Positions 33,901 through 47,100 of a stretch of 64,000 nucleotides of DNA are shown piece by piece. The DNA is taken from the NCBI GenBank assembly GCA_034509425.1, contig JAVTVJ010000011.1, forward strand, positions 2,046,001 to 2,110,000, given 5' to 3'. The notes beneath the pieces are model-generated. The model saw nothing but the letters and a program-made list of their open reading frames with translations, did not search any database and was not told the origin of the DNA. Made by a program: the position numbers and the translations under genes. Source of the stretch: Eopsaltria australis (taxonomy: Eukaryota > Chordata > Aves > Passeriformes > Petroicidae). How positions within the stretch are numbered: the first letter of the stretch is position 1; every line of letters begins with the position of its first letter.

Positions 33901-36900
33901 CTTTCTGTTTACTGGGAAAAAAGAAAAATGTAAGTAGATACAGATATGAATCACAATGAAATCATATCCAAGTACTAGTCATGTCTTAATTAAGCAATTC
34001 TTGAAATTAAAAGTTCTAAGTATATGTATATCAATTTGTGTAACCTTTCTAATGACATCATTTAAAGGCTGACGGTTTTGATTGCTTTCTGTCAGAAACA
34101 GGAGAATATGAAGAATTTATTCTTCCTAGGTTTCTTGGAACAATTTCTTTTCACTTAGAATGCTAACAAAAGAGTGAAAAATAGTGTAATTACTGATCTA
34201 AACTTAACAGTGTCTGTAAATCACTGCAGAATTTGAACAACACTTCTCCCTTATTTTGATCTCTGGATTTATTTACTCAGAATGTTTCTTTGGGTCCTCT
34301 GATTGTAACACCTAGGAAGTATTTTTCTCTAGATAGCTATAAATAGATTAATTGATTTCACTAGGCCACTCAAACTCAAAAGTTCTTGTATTGTTATCTT
34401 AAACAACTATCTGTACCCATTCCTTTTGCTGTAACAAACACAAAGCAGCAGTGATCATTGTAACCATCTTCAAAACCTTCTATTTTTTTTCGTTTTACTG
34501 TATGAGTAAATTGATTTTATTTGCAAATTGTGTCAGTTTAATTCTCATACTTGCTTTTCAACTCCACAAATGTTTTCACACCAGGTTCAACATTTAATCT
34601 GAGGAAAACTGCAACAACAAAATATTCGATAATGTCATCACCTTTCTGTTTTCCAGTCCTGCTTTAAAAAGTGTTGCTAATTTGGTCCCAGTTAGACAAG
34701 TGCATTTCTTGAAGTTTCACCTCTCACCTTTCCCCAAATATATATTATTTATTTAAAAAACACCAATATTGCACTGACTGTAAATGTTCACATATTCAGG
34801 TCAAAGTGAAGGGTTTTTAAAAGGGCAAGAATAATTTTCAGTCTTTCTTTGCAATTTTTTTTCCTAAAGTGGTTGTTTTATTTTTAAATTAATATAAATT
34901 AAAAAATAAAAAATAAAAACTGAAGAGAAATATATTTAATTTTATTCCATTTAAGTATATCGGGTGGAACCAACTGTTGAGTGTTTTTATCCCAAAGGCT
35001 GAAGAACAGGAACTTGATCATTCAATCACATAAATATTTTACTGGTATTGGTTTTTTCCCAGAGCTGACTGATTAGGTAGACTCTAGTTAACCATTCTAT
35101 TGTTTTTGCTGGGTTTGTTCACAATCTTATCTATTCTATCCAGTTTCCTCCATTGACTTGTCTGTTCTACCCAGCTATTATAGCCTTATATTCTTTGGGG
35201 AAGAATTTTCCCTTTATATCTCTACTGTGTACAAAATAAGAGACATATAACCTAGCTGATTCGAGTATATTATGTGTGTCAATAATAGTTCTTCTTTGTC
35301 ACAGATCTCATTATTTATTGTATCACATTAGTCACACTTCTGCTAAATCTCACTGAAAAGAGGTCAAGAGTATTCTTAGTAGTGCAAACAGATTTCTTCA
35401 GCAGAATTTAGGTCTGTGAATTGTTCTTTTTTTAAGGAAGACCTCTGATCCTATTGACAGCTTCCCAAGATTTTGAAATGTCACTCATACCTGCAGCACA
35501 ATACTCATAGGAAAAGAACTCAGTGGACTGTGACAGACACCTATATTTTTTCAGATTCTCTGAATGCAGATTTAATTTTAGTACAATTGAAAGCAAGTAC
35601 TAGCTATAATGATGATGATTTGGGCCACCAAGGCATCACGTATAATTTGGAGAACTGGAAGAGTGCAGAGTGCATGAGACCAATGCACATGAGATTTGCT
35701 TTGAGAAGAGAGGTGGTGAACCCCTCTGGACCAACTGCTTTAGGAACAAGAGCCGCTGCTTATGCTCAGTTGGGCAACTCTGCTCGGTTGGGTTGGAGAT
35801 GCTAAGAACCAGAATTGAAGTCAGCTGTCCATGTTATCTGCAAACAACCAAAATGTGAACCTTCTTACCCCCCTAGTCATGTTCACTCACATTTCACAAA
35901 ATCAAAAGATATTCCCAGACTTGTAAACCTCCACTCAGATCTCACATTTTGTGAGACACCCATGTCAATTGTCCACAAAACACATCTACAGAGACCCAAA
36001 CTTCATTAGTTCTGATACTTGTTTTTCCTCCTGAATTCTTAATTTCCTACTCTCTCCAGAACACTACTAAAGGTAGAATGAAGCAGGTACAGCAGCTTAG
36101 ATGGAATTCTAAGCTTTAAGTCTATATTTCACAGTACTTAAAAAAAATATTAAATATCAAGAAACTTAATTCTTTAAGATATATATTGAATTTGCATCCT
36201 CTCTATAAAATTCACTAAAATTAATTAAGTGCACATTTGTAAGTTATCTAAAACAGTTCTATAAAGTTTTGATCCAGAAGTGCATTTGCAGGTGTGACAC
36301 AAAGATAGAAAGCTATCAGCTGTAATATTTTTCTGGTACTATAATAACAGATTGTAGAGAAAGGCAGTAGCTCTAGGAACACTACCATGTCTCTCATCAT
36401 CTAGTGTGGATTTCACTGGAAATATTACATGCTGTATCAACCTGGCTGTCTCCTACATGTCATGTGAATGTTACCCAAATCAAGTTTACAAACTTAAGCA
36501 GCATTAGAATGCCTTATTTATACACACACGTATCTTGGGAGATAATTTTTAGTATTGAAAGAACAAAAATATTCACAGAGTATTTTGTGATGAATGAGCC
36601 AATTGCTGGTTAGAAGGAAAACACCAAACAAAAATCCAATCAGAGCTTGGAAATTAGTGTGAGTATCAGCTGTCCAAACACAAATAACACTGACAAACAG
36701 CTGAAATGATAATAGGAGTAACTTCACATACACCAATGTCCCTTTTATCAATTCAATAGAGACTGTAGCATCAATATCACTATATTGTCTACTTGTGATA
36801 ATGGCAAAAGCTAGGCAACACACGGAAAGGATTCCAGATCCATCCCTGCAGTCAGCTGATATAAAACTCTTTGGTCTGAGTTTAAAAATGTGAACAAGAT

Positions 36901-39860
36901 GAATATTTTCTTACTCAGACCTAATTTGTACATATCTGAAAATAACATTAAAAAAAATTATTGTCCTCTGTGTTTCAGAAATAAAACCTGGCATAAATCC
37001 CTCTTTTTTCAGTCAAGGACTTTATTCTGTAAAATTAGGGTAAATTCAATCTCATTTTAATAGCTCTTGAGGCAAGACAGATTTCTGAAGAAAATTGTAA
37101 CATGCATTTTTGAGAAAATCTCTGCCTCACCTGTTTTCATTTCATATGTTATGACTATTATTATTCCAGTAAAATATGATAAACGTCTCTGCATAATTCT
37201 GTAAATGTATTAATTCTTACAATATTTAACTGGTAAAGAAACAGCAGAGTGATTGAGATTTTTTGATCTGTGTCATCAAGATATGTCACATACCACTTCA
37301 TGTGAAAAGTCAAAATGATAAAGAGAAAAAACTGAGTTTGTCTTGTCTGTTGGCAAAACGCAGTAACATTAAAGTGCAAAGAGCCATTAAGTTTCAGATC
37401 TAATTTAATTATACAAAGAAAGTTTTGAATTTAGTGTATAATGGCATATAAAGGGAAACTACAAAGCAAAGCGTCAATTAAAATGCAGCTTTTAATATTC
37501 CTGTGTTGTTATATTATTGCTTATTCATTAAATATCATTAAAGCCTTCATCCCGCAAACTGTAAAAATTATGTGCACAGTACAGAGTAACTTTTGAGTTT
37601 TATTGGCCTCGAAGGTCTTCTGGTGCCTGAAGCTCTGTTCTTAGGCATAGGCAGAAGTTCTTCAGTTTCAATCAAGCAGAACAATTTGGTGTCTGTGGCC
37701 CATTAAAAGCTTTCCTTAAACCAAGAAAAGAGGTGTCCTGTGCCTATTGCTCATGACAGATATAACCTTGCAGTTTCTTGATCAGATTCTTGGCAATCAG
37801 CATAATCAGTATCTTGTCTACTTTTCCTTATAGAAAATAGAGTCCTATATCAATTAGATTTGATGAGTCTAACTAATTAGGACAGCTAATATAAAATAAA
37901 AAGACATTGAACAAGTATATGGAAAAATTAAAAGAAAAATAAACATAGTATAAAAATTCATGGTATTTGAGAAAATATCTTGAACTTATTCCTTTGTTAC
38001 TAACAAGAGGACATAAGTAAGTGTTTCTGATTAATTTTACCTGCAGAGAAAATAAACTTCTGTGAAAAATATTAATTGACCTTTGAAATTTTCTGTGTAA
38101 TGCTTTTCCTGAGTAATTAATGGCAGATATTTGAGAGATTATTGTAGTTTAATTAAAACTAAAACTTTGTTTTAAAAACAATACAATTAAAAAAAACAAA
38201 GCAGAATGAAAATTTTTCGATTAATTTGAGTGAATTCAAAAAGATCCTCTACGAATGTTCTTATAATAATAAATATAACTTGCATGAGTTCTATTTTATT
38301 GCTTTATTTTAATTCTTAAAAATTGTTTACACTAAAAATGGAAAAGTAACTGAAGTTATTTTGGTCACCACATTGTAGATACAGAGAGTGAAGTTCATCT
38401 TAAAATGACTGCAACATGCCTTTTAAGGCATTTGCTTTAATACATGACTTTCTTCTACTTTCAACCTTTGTTAGACACAGCACTGTCACAGCAGTGATTC
38501 TTTAATTACAGATATAGAGTCAATGAAAAAATAAATTATGAGCATGAAAGAAATAAGTCACAAACTTTTATACATGAATTGTATTTGCTCTGTCCTAACT
38601 CTGATTAAATTTTGGCAAAGGAAGCTATATGGCAATATTTGCCGTTACTTATTTTCTAATAGATTGTTATTAAATTCCATTAATAACACTGTGGTATCCA
38701 CTTCAAAAGCAGCATCTCTGCATGAGCAAGCAATTACATGTAAAATGGATAATATGCAATTATTAAATATTCTGGGTTGGCTGTTTTCTTTGCTTCTTTT
38801 TTTTTTTTGAATGAGAAAAGACACTCAGAAGAAAGGATTTGGTTATAACTTCTATGACAACTCTTCAACTGTTGTTCTTAGATTTCTCCTCTCTAGTACT
38901 TGCTAAAATTTTTTTGAAATTTTCTTATTGATTCAGTACGAATTAATAATCCTCTGTAATTTAATTTCCTTGTGTTTTTCTGCTCCCTGTCATGAAGTCA
39001 TGGAGATGTTTAAAGAGAATGTCACTTTACCTCATAGACTTGACCATTAGCTCAGAGATTAAACACATAATTTTGTCTCAAAATTCTCAAATTGGTTTTA
39101 TTCCAAATTTTTAAGGTTGTTTTTATTTGTTTTCCTTTGCATTAATAAATTCGCTGATAGTCAAGGAAAATAAAGCTGAAAAATTACTGGTTTTCTTTAT
39201 TTCTCTGTATTATATTGCAATATGCTTTTCAAAATATATTGTTCTTATCAAAAGGAGATTATAAAATTTAAATTATGTCTTTATTTTCAAGGACATGCAA
39301 TCTAAGATTAAATAATCCTATGATTCAGTCTTCCTTTCCAGTTGTTTTCTGTCAATCAAACTGACTTACTGAGAGCTGGTTTCATAAAAATAAGGAGCCC
39401 AAGCATACTATTCATACTGAATACCAAATTCTCTTTTGATTGCAGGTCTAGCGCTCTAAATGTTGATTAATGAAACTGTGCAAGTTTTTGGAAGAGGTGG
39501 GTAATTCCAAAGTATGGGAAAAGTTTGATCCATCTGATAGTGTAGTTCTCTATTTTATTAAATTTTAGTGGACTTCTGAATGCTCTGACATTGAATAGTA
39601 GTCATAACATGCCATAGAATAGTCTGGTTTATGTAGCTACAACTTAAGTTGAATTTGGGAGTTCAGTTTCCTGTTTCTTTTTCACAGTTTAAATGAGAAC
39701 ATATCCTTTACTTTCTAAAGTACTTTTTTTAATGCTGGGCACTCATCATTTCACTGTAGTGAGGTGGTTTTTATTATTTTTTTAAACATTTGAAGTAAAA
39801 TTGCCTAATCTTAAGGTGGTCTTGATAGGTATATGTCTTGATTAGTCCTCTGAAATTAGT
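30938..39860. other. Gene desert, AT-rich
   Basis: About 9 kb without a supportable gene. Open frames reach only about 110 codons and lack motifs. Features are limited to low-complexity tracts such as the T16 run at 33184-33199 and A/T-rich stretches near 34880-34920. ATTCTATGAT at about 31921 resembles a CR1 tail but has no CR1 body. Confidence 0.5.
33184..33199 (+). repeat. Poly(T) run (16 bases)
   Basis: An uninterrupted T16, either a simple repeat or the reverse of an old poly(A) tail; no source is recognisable on either side. Confidence 0.9.
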
Positions 39861-39919
39861 AAAAAATAAAATAAAATAAAATAAAATAAAATAAAATAAA
39901 ATAAAATAAAATAAAATAA
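39861..39919 (+). repeat. AAAAT pentanucleotide microsatellite
   Basis: About eleven perfect AAAAT-type units, uninterrupted after the first few bases. Likely polymorphic in length. Confidence 0.95.
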
Positions 39920-42900
39920 TAAGTAAAATCTCTCTAAGCACATACACCTGGGAGATGACATATGTTGATTTGGATACATCAGGAATACCCTTGGCAGAAC
40001 GTCCTTCCCAGTGTAAGTTAAAGTAATTCTGAAACAGGATAACTGAGCTGCTGCTAGTGCTTTAGCAGATGTTTAACTATATAGGGGAAAATTTGAACAT
40101 TATAAGGAAGGACTGATAGAACTATATCCCAGATACCATATAGCTTAGTTAAGAGCCAGCACATTGAAAAACTGGAACAAGAATGGTATTTCCACTGTCC
40201 ACAAAAGCATCCAAATCCCATTGCCATAGTTACTACTGTGACCCAGAACAAATTATATTTGTCCACTGCATTGCCTACAGGAATCATTCACTCACTTTAA
40301 GGAGCAGTGAGAAAGGTGAGTGTCAGACGTCAGCAAGATTCACTGCAGCTCTAGATAGAACACGGGTATGAGGTGGCAGATTTGAGTTCTCATCTTTCCT
40401 ATTTGATTAGGGAAATTATGTCCAAGATGAATATCCCAGCTACAGGGGAGTCTGAAGGTGGATCTGACAATTTTTCTTTTCTAATAAATGCATAATTCAT
40501 TCTCCCCTCTTTTATCTTAAGTAGAGAGGATTAAAAAGCTAAAATTATGGATTCATTCCAGATAAGTGTAGGCACTTAGCTGAGGATCCTATGTTAAGAT
40601 CCTAATCATTCTAGGCTTGCGTTAAAGTTAATGGAAAGAAAGTTGCCTCCTGAGAGCAATTAAGACCTTAGTTGACTGGAATAACCAGATGTAAAAGCCC
40701 TTCACTCTTCATAATATATCTCTAAAGCTTCTGGGATAATTCTGGACCAAATATTTAACTTGGTGTTTAACAGGTCTATCATGTTGAATGGAACACTTTT
40801 TTATGGAATAAAAAGAACCAAGAAGAAATATTTCAAACCAAACATTTTTGGGTTAAAAAATGAACTTTTCTCCTTAAAAAATTACTTAAGTATTACTATA
40901 AATAGTCACCTTACTATGTATAATAACTCTTGTATTTATACGAGTCTTAAAAATGTATTTATAATGGACTGAGTTTCTCCTAATTTATTTACAGTAAGAA
41001 TAGGATTGATCCCAAGTGTTAAATAGCTTTGTAGCTTTTACTTCAAATCAAGAAATGAGCCAATGGAAGTTATGCAGGTTATAATGTGATACTGAATCAA
41101 AAGCAAGCCCTTAGTCTTTCATTGAAATGCCTAATTTCTTCTCACTTTTTCAAAAGGATTTTCAGCAAGAATTAAAAAAATATTTTGTGAAACTGCCAAT
41201 AATTTTCCATGTTTCTGTTAGCATCTGGTATTTTCAGATTCCTTCTTTTCATGACATTAATTTATATCCACCTGAGTACCAACAAAAAACACGACTCTGC
41301 TTTTCTCCAAAGTGTAGACATGATCTACCACGTTAAGTTGTAGGGCCACTATTTATAAGAACCAATGGTATTGTTAATTAATTAACACAACCAAGGCTGT
41401 TCTAAATTAAAAAAATAAATCAAATAAAGAAAATTATTCTGGCTCTATGCTATTAATAATTCAAATGCCAGATATTAAGTATAAATTCTCCTGGTAAAGA
41501 TTTATAAGAACTGTATAATTTCCATACGTGAAAAATACTTCCATAAAATATTTTATTTTCCATAAACATGGCCTTCTCACATTGATTTTTACTTCTAATA
41601 ATAATATAATGTAATATATGTAATATAAATTCTGGAAGAAATCTCACAGAATGCTTACAGATTCTGTTCCTTCAAAACTTGGTGACCACTTAAATTACAT
41701 TATTTTTTGAATTCTAAAATTCGTGAAGCATTTCAGAAGTGTGGCAGTGCCTTGAAGACAAAGGTATACTGCTTAAAGAAGAAACATTTATGTGCTATCA
41801 CAACAAATTGAAACAAACTCCTAAAATCAAATTAAAATGCTTAAGATAAATTTTCTATCAACAGTAACTACTGTTTCATGAATTTGTTTTTTGACCTCCA
41901 GTTTTTCCTCCCCTGTGACAGCCACTGACAATATACCCTCTTCTTCCACCAGTCCAACCACAGTGCTAAGTTCTTCCAAGAACCTACAGACATGGCATAT
42001 GCAGGCTGTTGTGACTTCCAAAGACTACCTGCAATATCAAGAGTTCATTGCCACGATTTCTGCCATTCCAGTTTTTCCATGATTCTCCTTACATCCTTAC
42101 ATCATCACAATCTCAGCTTTTTCCATGTCTTTCACAAGTGATATTTTGTCTGAAAGTCAAAATAGAGATATCAAATTGTTCTGGAGCTATATTTTTAACA
42201 TGTTCATGCTTATTGGCTTTCTTGGTGCTACCACTCAGTTGATATTTGACTAAATGAATTCCTAACTAGAATGCTGGTGAGGGCTCTCTTTCACCGATCT
42301 TCTTTTAACTACGTATTTTAGTGAAATTGCTGGGCTGGTGACACCCTTGAAAAATTCTTCCTTCAAATTTGATTGAAAGTGAATATTGCAGTTGTGAGTT
42401 ACCTTTAGGGAAAGAGGAGTTCCAGAGAAACAGAGGTAGATATGCATTAGCACCAGATAATCTGGATATTCAGAAAATGGTAGATAACTTGCCTTATAAA
42501 ACACACAACTTCTGCATTATATTATCTATGACTGAAGCATAGTTCTTCAAAGATGGACTTAATAAAGAAGACATTTCTGTTACCAGAAGGAAATGTGAGA
42601 ATCCATAGTGACAAATCCTTTTAGTTCTTATAAGAGGCCACAGAAGATTCTACTTTACATAGACCAAAACACTACCAACTTACCAAAAAATGTGTTTGTA
42701 TCTTAAAACCTAATTCCAGTGGAGCTATGCAAGAGCACTTACAACTCACTGTAGACTAAAAGATCAATTTCACTAGCATCACTTACATTTTATACTGCAG
42801 TAAAGTATTACAGTCTCTTAAAACTTCAATAGTATTCATAAGGTTTAATATGCAGCTCTAAGATTGACGTCAGCATCATATTTTGAAAAATTATTTTAAA

Positions 42901-43780
42901 AGCATTTTATGTATTGGCCAACAGAAAAAGTCTGTTGTGTTTCAATTTTGATGGAAAGTTACTGTGCAGAAAAATAAGATGATTGTTGCTCTAGCATCTT
43001 ATCAAAAAACACCAAAAACCAAGTTCTGTCTACAAGAGATAAGCTGCAGCACTGTTGAAAAAAAATTTAGATGATAGACTGCCCATCAAACATTAATCTG
43101 CAAAGCCTAAGCATTATGGGAGAGACAGACCACACTTCACAACTTTCTATAGGAGGTTGCAGACAGCTGTAGATTTGGTTATCTAGAATGACTGTTATAA
43201 TCTAAAAGTTTGCTAGCATCACTTTCCATCTCTATATTTTTGAAATAATGTATGTGAATATCTTGAGCCAACTAGAATCTAGGGGAAGATTGCAGCAAGC
43301 TTTCAGTTAACCTCTGTCCATGGTGGAAATGGCTCATATTCTTCCACTGTTTGTTTTCTATCCTTTTATTTCTAAGTCTTGTGGACATTTCAAGTACTTG
43401 TGATTCTCCTCATGAAAAAGGTTTTTGAAAAACCATGTATGCTTAAAAAATAACTTCATAAATTACTTTTGCTGTAAGTTTCTCTTCCTGATAAGTTACA
43501 ATTTTTAAATAGGTTTTATGTATTCCAAAAGTCCCTACAAATTTTTTACATCATTTTAATTTATGGCTGCATGTAATTTGTCATGTTTTATGTACTCTTT
43601 TAATTTTCTTAATTTGTTCACCTCTTCCACTTGCAGATTTTGTTACGCGCATCAAGATCACTTGTTCAGCTGTTTAAGTTGACTTTCAGCCACAGTGACT
43701 TTTTTCCTTCCAGAATTCCTTTGATCAGCTGCATGAAGCAACTAGAGCATCTCTCCTGTGAGGATGGACATAGAATTTTA
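39920..43780. other. AT-rich non-coding DNA
   Basis: Only short open frames without motifs. No named repeat seen. Confidence 0.55.
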
Positions 43781-43903
43781 GGATTTGGGGGGTTTGGGTG
43801 GTTTGTAAGAGTTGTTTTGGTTTGGATTGGGTTTTTTGGTTGGTTGGTTGGTAGGTTTTTAATATTGATTTGGGGGGGGGGGGATGGGTTGTTTGTTTGC
43901 TGG
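43781..43903 (+). repeat. G/T-rich low-complexity tract with G12 run
   Basis: The tract contains GGGGGG at 43787-43792, GGG at 43796-43798, a GGTT array at about 43838-43855, G12 at 43872-43883 and GGG at 43886-43888. The plus strand has enough G-runs to form quadruplexes in principle. It is embedded in AT-rich DNA. Confidence 0.9.
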
Positions 43904-46668
43904 GAAAATACTGATTTAGAGTGTATTGTGATCAGAGATATAGATTTTTGGGGCATTATCTACATCTTGAACTAAAATATCAAGATCAAGAACTGAAGGT
44001 CAAGAATGATACTAAACAAAATATCTGTGGACTATTTAATTAGTTTATCCAAGAGACGATCTTGTTTTTTGTATAAAATTAATTGCACCATGGAGTTACA
44101 TTTATCAGTTTATGGACTGGTAATTGAACCTTTTCATTCATACTTTATATTTTCACAGTTTCTCTAATCATGTTTAAGTATGACATATCTATGAGAGGAA
44201 TTACATCACATAGCACGTCATACAAGAGACTTGAGTGAAGCCTCTAAGATTTTTTCCAATCATATGCTCTCATAATTTTTTGAATTTTTTTTTTTGCTTA
44301 AGGTAAATGATTTGCAGTATCAGGGTAAATATTATATATGAATCACATTTGAGAGCTACCTGAAACATACAGTGACAATAACTATAACTATAAACATATA
44401 TATATGTATATATGTGATCTTGATAGTAAATGAAATTATATAACTTAACTTTTAAAGATATTTAGGTGATTGGTAAGAAAAAAATGATCTGAGATAGAAA
44501 AAATAACTGTGCGTTTAAAATAATTAATTAGAAATATAATTTTATGCATAAATACTGTTTATTGGTGGAAAATACACTGTGCACCAGTGAAATCAGTTAA
44601 GAGTTTCACACCGACTTTGCAGGGATATCTATCAAATGTGAAAGTATAGGGAAAAGGGCCTTCCTTTCCTAGCTTGTTTATGTGATTGGCAGATGTGAAG
44701 ATTACTATAGTATTTACTTATAAAGGTGCAAATGCTTTAATATTACAGCTTGCTATACGAACAATATTTCTCAATATTTATAAATTTGAAATAGGATTTT
44801 TAATAGAAAAATTAAAAAGCCTAAGTTAAAAATACTTCAAGTTCTTTATAGTGGAAACCATAAATTCTGGAGAATTTGTTCTTCTTACCTTATAGAAATT
44901 TCTGCCAGGAGGAAAGAATCATTTTCCCTAACTATATAATTTATTTTAATTATTATATAATTAATTATCAAATTAATGATTAAATAATTATATAATTTCT
45001 AATTATATAATTAGAGATTTTTATATGTGGATACGTTAATTATAAATATATACATACAATTTATATATAGTATGATACTGTTAACTTTACTTTGGCAAGA
45101 AAAAGTTGGAATTTCTTTATGTCTTCTGTATTTGTGTGTTACTCCTTCCTGTCCCCCAACAAGTATTCCTCCAACTACAAATAGCTACAAGAGTTTCAGA
45201 AATGTTGAGCTTAGTAATTTGCCTGACACTGAAGGATGTTTTAAAACCAGTCACTGAAAAAAGAATACGAACTTCAAACAATATCTGGTTTACAAATTTA
45301 GGATGAGGAAAGTGTTATCAGTTGTTATTGCTATATGATGAACTGTGATTCTGACTTCACAATTTGTCTGTGAAGGTATTTTCAAATCTCAGGACATAGC
45401 TGTTGTTTGTCTCACTTAGAATTAATCCACTCACTTTTGTCAGAGTCTGGACCAGCTCTTATTCCCGAAGCAAATACAATTTACTCTTGGCAAACATTTT
45501 TAATTAAAAAACCCATCCCTTAGAAATACTATCCATTCTATGTCCATGGCTGCTATAACAGAATCAGACTCAAGATACTTATTTACATCTTAAATACCTC
45601 TGCAAAAGATTTTTCTTCAGATACCATAGGACCTAAGATGACTCTGGACACATGTTCTGTTGTCTGTGTTAAGAGATGTAGAGGTCTTTCCTAGGACTGA
45701 TACTGATGCCCTGAATACAGGTCTGGCTCCCCAAAGATCCAGATATTTCAATATGTTTGAGCAGAAAAGATTAACTCCCTACAAGATCTCCTTGATTAAT
45801 GGTGCTGCCACTGCTTGGGCAGCCCCTCTTGCTCTTCATAGTATTCAATACATTTTAATGTCTAAAGCTATTTTCTCAACCAATTTACAGTTTCTCAAGG
45901 AGAGAAGTTTATCTTTTCTATAGGGTTTGAAAAGCTCATGTCTACTCCAGCACTTTTATTGGCTATTTAACAACAAATAACTGACTAACAAATTGCTTCA
46001 TAATATGCTTATCTTGCCATAAACTCAAAGACATTTATTAATTGTTAATTGCATTAAAATATATTCAGATTTTGTCGATCAAAATTCCTCCATACTTTCA
46101 ACACTTGCAAATGACTTCTGTTTATCTTGACATTTGGTAACTAAGAGCTACTATCAACATGAAACAGCCAAGGGCAGGCTGATTCTTGTAAGAAGTTAAG
46201 GGAAAAGTGGTACAGATACAGATATTGATGTGGTACAGATGCCATTTATATCTAGGTTTTCTTTATAACATTGCCCCTCATAGAACAGTATCATCTATGT
46301 TGGTCAGAATTGCTTGGTGATGATGGAAGATTGATGTCAACACCTTTTTGGATGTCAGCCTTTCTTAACTATTTAACATTTCATGACAGTCATTTGAAAT
46401 GTATCTCACAATGCCTACTCTAACAAGGAAGGAAAGAACCATACAGGAGGCTCTTGAAAGCCACACACCAAGCAGGGAATAATATTTGGTTCTCTCCCAA
46501 CCACAGCCTTAAACTTAACAAAAACTAAGATTTGTTCTCAATTGCTGGACCTCCAGCCATCGCTCAGATAGAAAAATACTCAGGGGAGAAGTCATTTTGC
46601 AGCCTATACCTGTCACTGGGAACCAGTTGGGAGATTTATGGAAAATGGATCTCTTCAGACTCTAACTC
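43904..46668. other. AT-rich non-coding DNA with AT palindromes
   Basis: No gene is supported. It includes the ATAT-rich run at about 44392-44416 and the palindromic AT block annotated separately. Confidence 0.55.
44931..45014. repeat. AT-rich palindromic block
   Basis: AATTATATAATT occurs at 44986-44997 and again at 45001-45012. The second is the core of a perfect 16-base palindrome, CTAATTATATAATTAG (44999-45014). The block is almost pure A/T and could extrude as a cruciform. Confidence 0.85.
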
Positions 46669-47100
46669 TGTCATGGTTGACCCCAGCTGGTAACAGCCTC
46701 ACAGAGCCTCTCACTCACTCCTCCCAAGTGTGATGGGGAGAGAATCAGGAGAGTAGAAGTGAGAAAACTTGTGGGTTGAGATAAAGACAATTTAAGAGGG
46801 AAAGCTAAAGCAAGCTATGCATGCAAGCAAAGAAAAACAAGGAGTTAGTCACTTTCCATGGCCAGGCAGATGTTCAGCCATCCCCAGGAAAGCTGGGCTC
46901 CATCCAGTCTGACGGTGACTTGAAAAGACAAACAGCATCACTCTGAACACCCCATTCTTCCTCTTTCTTCCCGACTTTATATGCTGAGCATGATGCCGTA
47001 CGGTATGGGATATCCCTGTGGTCAGTTGGGGTCAGCTGTCCTGGCTGGGTCCCCTCCAGGGTCCTGCTGCACTCCCAGCCTGTTTGCTGAGTTAAAGCCT
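46669..47100 (+). mobile_element. Fragment of an avian ERV-L-type LTR
   Basis: It begins TGTCATGGTTGACCCC and continues through segments I recognise from a widespread bird LTR family: 'gtgggttgagataaagaca', 'caggcagatgttcagccatc', 'ctttatatgctgagcatga' (TATA-like) and 'ggtcagttggggtcagctg'. It stands out as GC-richer than its flanks. The 3' part expected for the family is missing or diverged after about 47089, and no internal retroviral sequence follows, so this is a truncated or decayed LTR. Family name and orientation come from recognition, not from a library search. Confidence 0.72.
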
